Assembly (NCBI GenBank): GCA_033722575.1
Contig: JAWVYU010000252.1
Location: 1 to 7,493, forward strand
Direction of reading: 5' to 3'
DNA length: 7,493 nt
Origin: GCA-2748575 sp033722575
GTDB taxonomy: Bacteria > Pseudomonadota > Gammaproteobacteria > Pseudomonadales > Ketobacteraceae
The notes beneath the pieces are model-generated. The model searched no databases. It was not told the origin of the DNA and saw only the letters and a program-made list of their open reading frames with translations. The number at the start of each line of letters is the position of its first letter. Positions within the stretch are counted from its first letter, which is position 1. The position numbers were made by a program, and so were the translations under genes. This document shows positions 1-4,707 of the stretch, piece by piece.

Positions 1-311
1 GGGTCTTCGCCTACATGCAGATTGGAAACGAAGGTATCGTCGCTGGCAACGTGGGATTCAACCCGGCTCCAGAGTGCATCGAACTTTTCCGCGTCGAAGG
101 GCCGGTTAATGGGCCCCCAGTGGATGTGCTCGCTGGTGCTGGGCTCGTCTACGATAAAACGATCCATCGGTGAGCGTCCTGTGCGTACCCCTGTTTTGGC
201 AACAAAGGCGCCTGTATCGGCAAGTTCACCCTCGCCACGTCTAATGGCTTCTTCAACTAGCTGAGCCGAACTCAGATCAACGTAGGTTTTAGGTTTAGCG
301 CTTTCCGTCAT
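1..311 (-). CDS. pckA: Phosphoenolpyruvate carboxykinase (ATP), N-terminal part, cut by the window edge
   Basis: This enzyme converts oxaloacetate and ATP to phosphoenolpyruvate, ADP and CO2 in the cytoplasm, the entry step of gluconeogenesis. The minus strand reads open from an ATG at 311 to the left edge, giving 103 full codons of a family usually about 510-540 residues long. Family hallmarks are visible: an RRGEGELADTGA stretch at residues 24-35, RTGRSP at 43-48 (the arginine of TGRSP binds the substrate carboxylates in characterised enzymes), a DRFIV segment at 50-54 and HWGPINRPF at 64-72. The catalytic P-loop and metal site lie beyond the edge. Purine-rich GAGGA and AAGGA stand 10 and 3 bases before the ATG. 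It lies downstream of hslO in the same direction but is separated by 322 bases and a hairpin, so it probably has its own promoter. The identification is secure; only the C-terminal part is unseen. Confidence 0.95.
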   Translation of the reverse strand, partial: MTESAKPKTYVDLSSAQLVEEAIRRGEGELADTGAFVAKTGVRTGRSPMDRFIVDEPSTSEHIHWGPINRPFDAEKFDALWSRVESHVASDDTFVSNLHVGED

Positions 312-531
312 GGTTCCTTGGTCCTCACGGCTTGTGGCCGTCTATTAACGTCTAAATAATGAAAGCTTTTGGCTGTGTGTGCCGCCATCCCCCTTTTGAA
401 TGGCAGGGGTCAGAACGCATCATAACCCAGGCGCACACTGGCCGGGAATTCAGGGCCGCGTATTATGGCAAATAACCTCTGAAAAGGCTAAGCATTTAAC
501 GTTGCGGGTTGGTCGAAAAATGACCGATTCA

Positions 532-560
532 GGCGCTGATCCAGGGCCGGGATCAGCGCT
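532..560 (-). terminator. GC-rich hairpin downstream of hslO, possible transcription terminator
   Basis: The arms GCGCTGATCC (533-542) and GGATCAGCGC (550-559) are perfectly complementary over ten bases around a seven-base loop, and 532/560 could add a G-U pair on plus-strand RNA. It lies about 75 bases beyond the hslO stop. Read on the minus strand, the hairpin is followed by a T run only about 10 bases later (plus 516-520), not immediately. It is therefore not a textbook intrinsic terminator. It may end the yrfG-hslR-hslO transcript, protect its 3' end, or act on the pckA leader. Confidence 0.4.
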
Positions 561-561
561 A

Positions 562-576
562 CACAGTTAGTCTGTG
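562..576. repeat. Small inverted repeat next to the hslO 3' hairpin
   Basis: CACAG (562-566) and CTGTG (572-576) form a five-base stem with a five-base loop, directly beside the stronger hairpin at 532-560. In the hslO transcript it would fold just upstream of that hairpin. It could be part of the same 3' structure, but a five-base stem can occur by chance. Confidence 0.3.
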
Positions 577-633
577 CTTACTTAAATAGTAACCCTATGA
601 GTTTACAGCAGATTTTTATACAGCAAAGCGGCC

Positions 634-1521
634 TCAGTGAGTCTGCTCCGGGCCCTGCTGGCTGTTGGGGTCAAAAAGTGTGTGAATATCTACCGAATCA
701 AAATGATATGTTTCGTTACAAAATTGACACTGGGTTTCGATCTTTCCGCGTTCCAGCAGGATATCCTCCAGTTCTTCCCGGGGAAGCGTGGCCAGGGACT
801 CGGCAAAACGTTCCCGGCTGCAGGGGCAGTAAAAGCGTACGCCCTGACTCCCCATCAGGCGGATATCCTCCTCATGGAACAGGCGGTGCAGCAGCGTTTC
901 CGGCGCGATCCCCAGGTGCTCTTCCTTGGTGAGGGTGTCAGCCAGCACGGTAACCCGGTTCCAGTCCTCGGTGAGTTCCTCTTCACTTTTCTGCACCTCG
1001 GAACTGTAGGGCATGAACTGGATCAGCAGTCCGGCGGCTTTTTCATCCCCCTCTGCCAGCCAGATGCGGGTTTTCAGCTGTTCTGAGCGGGCGAAGTAAT
1101 CCTCCAGGCATTCACCCAGAGAATCATGTTCCAGCGGTACAATGCCCTGGTAGCGCTGTCCCTCCCTTGGGGCAATGGTGATCGCGAGGGTGGCGTTGGT
1201 CAGCAGCTCCAGAAAACCTTTGTCTTTCACGTCCCCGTCCCACTGGGCTACGGCCCGCACCCCTTTGTCGTGGGTGCATTCGACAGTAGCGAGCTTGAGC
1301 AGGCCCTGGCCGCGGGCCTGAATAATCAGGAGTCCCTGAAACTTGATGGTGGAGCTGAGCATGACAGCGGCAGCCATCATCTGTCCCAGCAGCGCCTGGA
1401 TTTCCAGAGGGTAGCGGTGCTTGGCGATCACCGCCTTGTAAGTGCTGTCCAGCAACGTCCACTCTCCCCTGATGGGGCTGTTTTCAATGACAAATCGACG
1501 ACTGGTATCGTGGTGGTCCAT
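634..1521 (-). CDS. hslO: Redox-regulated molecular chaperone Hsp33
   Basis: Hsp33 is a cytoplasmic holdase chaperone activated by oxidative stress. Oxidation of its zinc-bound cysteines unfolds the linker and exposes the client-binding surface. The 295-residue product has the usual length. The N-terminal core is seen in RFVIENSPIRGEW (9-21) and the segment around residues 110-150 (TLAITI, GQRYQGIVPLE, CLEDYFARSEQL). The C-terminal redox switch keeps all four zinc ligands: C232 and C234 (CPC) and C265 and C268 (CQFC), a CXC-X30-CXXC arrangement. The start overlaps the hslR stop as TGATG, and an AGGA six bases upstream, inside hslR, acts as Shine-Dalgarno, so translation is probably coupled. 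It is the last gene of the yrfG-hslR-hslO unit. The identification is secure. Confidence 0.97.
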   Translation of the reverse strand: MDHHDTSRRFVIENSPIRGEWTLLDSTYKAVIAKHRYPLEIQALLGQMMAAAVMLSSTIKFQGLLIIQARGQGLLKLATVECTHDKGVRAVAQWDGDVKDKGFLELLTNATLAITIAPREGQRYQGIVPLEHDSLGECLEDYFARSEQLKTRIWLAEGDEKAAGLLIQFMPYSSEVQKSEEELTEDWNRVTVLADTLTKEEHLGIAPETLLHRLFHEEDIRLMGSQGVRFYCPCSRERFAESLATLPREELEDILLERGKIETQCQFCNETYHFDSVDIHTLFDPNSQQGPEQTH

Positions 1522-1925
1522 CAGTTGTCCTGCTTTTGTTGAAACTGGATGATCTTGCGGCGGTCCCGTTTATTGGGGCGGCCTTCCGGCACGGGGTGGC
1601 TGCTGGCCAGGTGTTTGCGCCGGGCGGCATTGGCTTCCCGCTGTGCCACGCTTTCCGGGGTTTCCTCATAGAGCGATGCGGCCATGGTGGCGTTACCCCG
1701 TTTGTCGCTGATACCGGTGATCACGACGGTTTTCTCATCGAATCCCTGGCGCAAACGGATACTGCCTCCCAGCGACACCTCCTTGCTGGGTTTTACGCGC
1801 TGGCCGTTGTAATGAACCTTGCCGCCTTCCACCATTTCCTTGGCCAGGCTGCGGGTTTTGTAAAAGCGGGCTGCCCACAGCCACTTGTCGATACGAACTT
1901 TATCCTGTGGTTTCTGGTTACTCAT
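1521..1925 (-). CDS. hslR: Heat shock protein 15, S4-domain RNA-binding ribosome-associated protein
   Basis: Hsp15 binds free 50S subunits that still carry nascent chain-tRNA and helps recycle them after heat stress. The 134-residue product matches the family length. An S4 RNA-binding domain spans about residues 10-70, starting RIDKWLWAARFYKTRSLA and including the GGKVHYNGQRVKPS turn. The tail from about 95 is rich in Arg and Lys (AARRKH, NKRDRRK), as in the E. coli protein, where it contacts rRNA. It starts 19 bases after the yrfG stop. No other start codon exists between that ATG and the upstream in-frame stop, and the bases just before it (accttgcgcacccggcttc on the minus strand) show no clear Shine-Dalgarno. 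Translation may therefore depend on ribosomes finishing yrfG. It overlaps hslO by one base. Confidence 0.95.
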   Translation of the reverse strand: MSNQKPQDKVRIDKWLWAARFYKTRSLAKEMVEGGKVHYNGQRVKPSKEVSLGGSIRLRQGFDEKTVVITGISDKRGNATMAASLYEETPESVAQREANAARRKHLASSHPVPEGRPNKRDRRKIIQFQQKQDN

Positions 1926-1944
1926 GAAGCCGGGTGCGCAAGGT

Positions 1945-2622
1945 TCAGGCGTTTAAAGGTTGGCGTAACGGGGGCGGCATTATATGACTAAAACAGTCCA
2001 GCGCAACAAAGTCTTCCGTGTCTTTGGGGGGCTGCTTGCTGTCCGGTTGCAGAATGGCCAGGGTGTGGGCGATACCGGCACTGCGGGCCGACTTCAGCAC
2101 CGGGAGGCTGTCGTCGATCAGCAGGGTGTGCTTCTCCTGGAACTGTACCTCCCTGGCCAGAACATCCCAGAACAGCGGGTCTTCTTTGGGCAGGCCGTAG
2201 TCGTGGGAACTCACCAGGGTTTCAAAGTGGGTATCAATGGCGGTTTCGGCAACTTTCAGCTCCAGTACCCGGCGATGGGCGTTGGTGACCAGGATCGGGC
2301 GCCGGCCGGAAGCACGCACATTTTCGATAAATTCCATGGCATAGGGGCGGGCGGCAATCAGGTGTTTGACATCATTCTTCAGCTCGCCGACATCAAAGCC
2401 CAGCTTTTCACTCCAGAAATCCAGACAATACCAGTTCAGGGTGCCCAGGTGGGATTTAAATTCTTCATATAGTTGGGATTTCGCCTGCTGCGAGCTGATA
2501 TCATTGAGCTTCGCGTAGTGGTCGGGGAGATATTCCATCCAGAAGTGGTTATCGAAATACAGATCCAGTAGAGTGCCATCCATGTCCAGTAGCACTGTAT
2601 CGATTTGGCTCCAGTCGATCAT
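1945..2622 (-). CDS. yrfG: HAD-family GMP/IMP nucleotidase
   Basis: This is a haloacid-dehalogenase-type phosphatase. The E. coli homologue YrfG dephosphorylates GMP and IMP to their nucleosides. The 225-residue product shows all HAD motifs: motif I DMDGTLLD with nucleophile D13 and acid/base D15; motif II LVTNA with T113; motif III lysine K146 in GLPKEDP; and motif IV LLIDDS with D170 and D171 for Mg2+. Residues about 20-95 form the helical cap that sets specificity. A GGAG six bases before the ATG supports the start. It is the first gene of the yrfG-hslR-hslO operon, the order also known from enterobacteria and pseudomonads, and is divergent from nudE. The HAD assignment is certain; the exact substrate rests on homology. 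Confidence 0.93.
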   Translation of the reverse strand: MIDWSQIDTVLLDMDGTLLDLYFDNHFWMEYLPDHYAKLNDISSQQAKSQLYEEFKSHLGTLNWYCLDFWSEKLGFDVGELKNDVKHLIAARPYAMEFIENVRASGRRPILVTNAHRRVLELKVAETAIDTHFETLVSSHDYGLPKEDPLFWDVLAREVQFQEKHTLLIDDSLPVLKSARSAGIAHTLAILQPDSKQPPKDTEDFVALDCFSHIMPPPLRQPLNA

Positions 2623-2641
2623 GATCGCTCCACTTGCATTA

Positions 2642-2678
2642 GGCTAAAACTGCATTGGGCTGAAACTGCATAAACTGC
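2642..2678. repeat. Direct repeats in the yrfG-nudE divergent promoter region
   Basis: GGCTAAAACTGCAT (2642-2655) recurs with one mismatch as GGCTGAAACTGCAT (2658-2671), a period of 16 bases. A third partial copy, AAACTGC, follows at 2672-2678. The array fills much of the 77-base gap between two divergent genes, where both promoters must lie. It may be a tandem binding site for a regulator or just a local duplication. No strong -35/-10 pair was found in either direction. Confidence 0.6.
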
Positions 2679-2699
2679 TTCATCAGAGATAGGTTCAGT

Positions 2700-3269
2700 A
2701 TGACGACAAAACCCGAAATTTTAAAGCAGGAGTTGATTGCGCGAACCCGGTATTTTGGCGTAGAACAGATCGAGTTGCGCTTCAGTAACGGAGAAGAACG
2801 GGTTTACGAGCGTTTGAAAGCACCGACCATTCCTGCGGTAATGATGGTGCCGCTGACGGCTGGCAACACGGTTTTGCTGATCCGGGAATATTCCGGGGGC
2901 ACAGACAACTACCAGCTCACACTGCCAAAAGGCGCCATGGACCCCGGTGAAACAGCTGAGCAGGCGGCCAATCGCGAGCTGAAAGAGGAGGTGGGTTACG
3001 GTGCGCGCCGTTTTACCCGCTTGAAAAAGCTGACCCTCTCGCCGGGATATATGGGCCATCATATCAATGTGTTGCTGGCGGAGGACCTGTATCCCGAGAG
3101 GCTTGAGGGCGATGAGCCGGAGCCGCTGGAAGTGGTGGAGCACCCGCTGGAAGATATCGACAGCCTGCTGGGCCGGGAAGATTTTACGGAAGCCAGAGCC
3201 ATTGCAGCCCTTTATATGGTGCGGGATATTGTCAGGGCCCGGCAGAGTCAGGCCGGGGCGCACTGGTAA
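2700..3269 (+). CDS. nudE: ADP compounds hydrolase NudE (Nudix family)
   Basis: NudE cleaves ADP-ribose, NADH, Ap3A and similar ADP-linked compounds to AMP plus a second product. It is a cytoplasmic house-cleaning enzyme. The 189-residue product carries a complete Nudix box at residues 78-100: G78, E84, R92-E93-L94, E96-E97 and G99 fit GX5EX7REUXEEXGU, with the EE pair and E93 as Mg2+ ligands. Downstream, LSPGYMGHHINVLLAEDLYPERLEGDEPE-type sequence (113-141) is characteristic of NudE rather than the NudF/AdpP branch. The ATG has only a weak AGG six bases upstream, but it matches the usual N-terminus. It stands 56 bases before cysQ in the same direction, a pairing common in Gammaproteobacteria. 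Confidence 0.94.
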   Translation: MTTKPEILKQELIARTRYFGVEQIELRFSNGEERVYERLKAPTIPAVMMVPLTAGNTVLLIREYSGGTDNYQLTLPKGAMDPGETAEQAANRELKEEVGYGARRFTRLKKLTLSPGYMGHHINVLLAEDLYPERLEGDEPEPLEVVEHPLEDIDSLLGREDFTEARAIAALYMVRDIVRARQSQAGAHW

Positions 3270-3325
3270 ACGGGTCGGAAAGCCATTAATTTCATATCTG
3301 TTTTGTATTGATCAGGGAGACCATC

Positions 3326-4153
3326 ATGTTGACGCTGGATAAGGCATTGCTGGAAAGCGTGCTGGAGATTGCTGAGCAAGCGGGAGAAGCCATTCTGAAA
3401 ATCTATCATCAGTCGGAAGACGTGGTGATCGAACGTAAAGACGACAACTCTCCAGTGACTGAAGCAGATCATGCGGCACACCAGGTCATCGTGAGTGCCT
3501 TGAAAAAACAGTACCCCGAAGTGCCGGTGTTTTCTGAAGAGTCCGGGGGTATCGACTTCAACGAGCGCAAGGACTGGCCGGAATTCTGGCTGGTGGACCC
3601 GCTGGATGGCACCAAGGAATTCATTAATCGCACCGGGGAGTTTACCGTCAATATTGCGCTGATTCAGAATCGAGAGCCTGTACTGGGTGTGGTGACGGTG
3701 CCCCTGAACAACTCCGGTTATATCGGCGCACGCGAGGTGGGTGCCTACAAGGTGCTGGATCACGAACCCTGGCAGGCTATCAGGGTTCGGGAAATCAACC
3801 ATGAACAGTTGATTGTGGTGGGAAGCCGTCGTCATGGTGCAGAAGCACTGGATGCCCTGATTGCACGTTTGAGTCAGCACTTTCATTCCATTGAAACGGC
3901 CAACATGGGCAGCTCACTGAAGTTTTGCCTGATTGCGGAAGGCAAGGCAGATATCTATCCGCGCCTGGCGCCCACTTCGGAATGGGACACGGCTGCCGCC
4001 CAGGCAGTGCTGATGGAAGCCGGTGGTGTGGTGCTGGATACTGCGTTTAACCCGCTGCGGTACAACAAGGGAGAATCCGTGCTGAACCCCCATTTTTACG
4101 CCTTCGGCGATACCGGTGTTGACTGGCAGGATATGATCGAAGGTCATCACTGA
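3326..4153 (+). CDS. cysQ: 3'(2'),5'-bisphosphate nucleotidase CysQ
   Basis: CysQ removes the 3'-phosphate of 3'-phosphoadenosine 5'-phosphate (PAP), a toxic by-product of sulfate assimilation, yielding AMP. It belongs to the Li+-sensitive, Mg2+-dependent inositol monophosphatase fold. I place the start at the ATG 3326, preceded by GGGAG with a six-base spacer. An in-frame TTG at 3308 would add six residues but has no good ribosome site. The 275-residue product shows metal site residues E71 and E72 in FSEES (69-73), the signature DPLDGTKEFI (91-100) and the C-terminal motif with SLKFCLIAEGKADIYPR (197-213) and EWDTAA (219-224), in which D221 is a metal ligand. It is probably cotranscribed with nudE. 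No clear terminator follows, only an A6-G-T6 tract at 4161-4173. Confidence 0.95.
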   Translation: MLTLDKALLESVLEIAEQAGEAILKIYHQSEDVVIERKDDNSPVTEADHAAHQVIVSALKKQYPEVPVFSEESGGIDFNERKDWPEFWLVDPLDGTKEFINRTGEFTVNIALIQNREPVLGVVTVPLNNSGYIGAREVGAYKVLDHEPWQAIRVREINHEQLIVVGSRRHGAEALDALIARLSQHFHSIETANMGSSLKFCLIAEGKADIYPRLAPTSEWDTAAAQAVLMEAGGVVLDTAFNPLRYNKGESVLNPHFYAFGDTGVDWQDMIEGHH

Positions 4154-4203
4154 AAAGAATAAAAAAGTTTTTTCCCGGACAACAATAATCAATAAGCGGA
4201 AAT

Positions 4204-4213
4204 TTGGCAGGGT
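4204..4213 (+). repeat. Leader element TTGGCAGGGT, copy before the SRPBCC gene
   Basis: These ten bases match exactly the first ten of the 16-base unit that is tandemly repeated before the hydroxylase gene. The AGGG (4209-4212) lies nine bases before the ATG at 4222 and probably acts as the Shine-Dalgarno. A second shared string, AACAATAAT, occurs at 4181-4189 and again at 4701-4709. Confidence 0.6.
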
Positions 4214-4221
4214 GTTTGTTT

Positions 4222-4656
4222 ATGGCAGGAGACCTGAAGACAGTTCGCATTGAGAAACGATTCGCGGCAGCCCCTGAGGCTCTGTATCAGGCATGGCTGG
4301 ACCCGGATAAAGTCAGGCGCTGGCTGGCTCCCGGTGTGATGAAAGTGTCGGACCTTGATATTGAGCCGCTACAGGGCGGCAAGTATTGTCTGAAAATGCG
4401 TGACACGTCGGGGGCCGAAGTGGAAGTGGATGCCAGAGTAGAAGCGCTGGAACCCGGCAGCCGGATCGAGCTGCAGTGGCAGTGGAAAGGTTTGTCCGGC
4501 CCTGGCCGGGTGGTGATTGATCTGGCGCGGGTAAGCGACACGGAAACCCGTTTAAGGCTTGCCCATGGTATTTTCGAAACCATGGATGAAACACAAAACC
4601 ACGAGAACGGCTGGAATGCCTGCCTGGACAAACTGGTCCGGGTGCTTGAGGAATAG
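4222..4656 (+). CDS. SRPBCC / AHSA1-type (Activator of Hsp90 ATPase homologue 1-like) domain protein
   Basis: This small cytoplasmic protein has a START/Bet v1-like hydrophobic-cavity fold; its molecular function is unknown. The single domain fills residues about 6-143 of 144. It begins with VRIEKRFAAAPEALYQAWLDP, where the conserved Trp of the first helix is followed by the WLAPG turn at about 34-38. A G-rich strand turn PLQGGKY (about 49-55) and a closing amphipathic helix GWNACLDKLVRVLEE (130-144) complete the fold. I chose the ATG at 4222. An in-frame TTG at 4204 would add six residues but lies inside the leader repeat. It starts 68 bases after cysQ and ends 51 bases before a molybdenum hydroxylase gene that shares its leader motif. 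CoxG, another SRPBCC protein, accompanies some molybdenum hydroxylases; a similar accessory role here is only inference. Confidence 0.85.
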   Translation: MAGDLKTVRIEKRFAAAPEALYQAWLDPDKVRRWLAPGVMKVSDLDIEPLQGGKYCLKMRDTSGAEVEVDARVEALEPGSRIELQWQWKGLSGPGRVVIDLARVSDTETRLRLAHGIFETMDETQNHENGWNACLDKLVRVLEE

Positions 4657-4674
4657 CCGGTATTCAGGCATCAG

Positions 4675-4706
4675 TTGGCAGGGTAACAATTTGGCAGGGT
4701 AACAAT
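4675..4706 (+). repeat. Perfect 16-base tandem duplication of the ribosome-binding leader
   Basis: TTGGCAGGGTAACAAT occurs at 4675-4690 and again, without gap or mismatch, at 4691-4706, ending one base before the ATG at 4708. Each unit carries an AGGG. The second copy (4696-4699) is eight bases from the ATG and is the likely Shine-Dalgarno; the first lies 24 bases away and may serve as a standby site. The duplication is 32 bases of the 51 between the SRPBCC stop and the hydroxylase start. Confidence 0.9.
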
Positions 4707-4707
4707 A

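Larger units (their letters stand above)
312..633. other. Non-coding region between hslO and pckA (pckA leader and hslO 3' region)
   Basis: I see no convincing gene in these 322 bases. It must hold the 5' leader of pckA (minus strand) and the 3' end of the hslO transcript. Two weak sigma70-like -10 matches face pckA. One reads TATGAT on the minus strand (plus 419-424), with a poor -35 about 18 bases upstream. The other reads CATAAT (plus 462-467). Neither has a good -35, so I do not choose between them. The hslO-proximal part contains the hairpins described separately at 532-560 and 562-576. A short inverted repeat, GGTC at 511-514 and GACC at 522-525, encloses an A-rich loop. Nothing resembling a known riboswitch was recognised. 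Confidence 0.5.

Noticed and set aside
22..264. Plus-strand open frame opposite pckA
   Set aside because: The opposite strand encodes the conserved RTGRSP and HWGPINRPF motifs of PEP carboxykinase.
597..1542. Long plus-strand open frames opposite hslO (597-932, 637-1086, 1126-1542)
   Set aside because: They are antisense to a clearly conserved chaperone gene, have no recognisable domains or ribosome sites and reflect codon bias of the real frame.
1536..2472. Plus-strand open frames opposite hslR and yrfG (1536-1991, 1984-2472)
   Set aside because: The minus strand carries complete, motif-bearing genes here; the antisense products resemble no family.
3308..3325. TTG at 3308 as the start of cysQ
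   Set aside because: The ATG at 3326 has a well-placed GGGAG and gives the usual family N-terminus.
2721..3886. Minus-strand open frames opposite nudE and cysQ
   Set aside because: The Nudix box and the CysQ metal-site motifs fix the plus-strand frames as coding; the others are shadows.
4161..4173. A6-G-T6 tract after cysQ as an intrinsic terminator
   Set aside because: The arms are only A/T with a one-base loop and no GC stem; a similar A/T tract follows the hydroxylase gene, and both are too weak to call.
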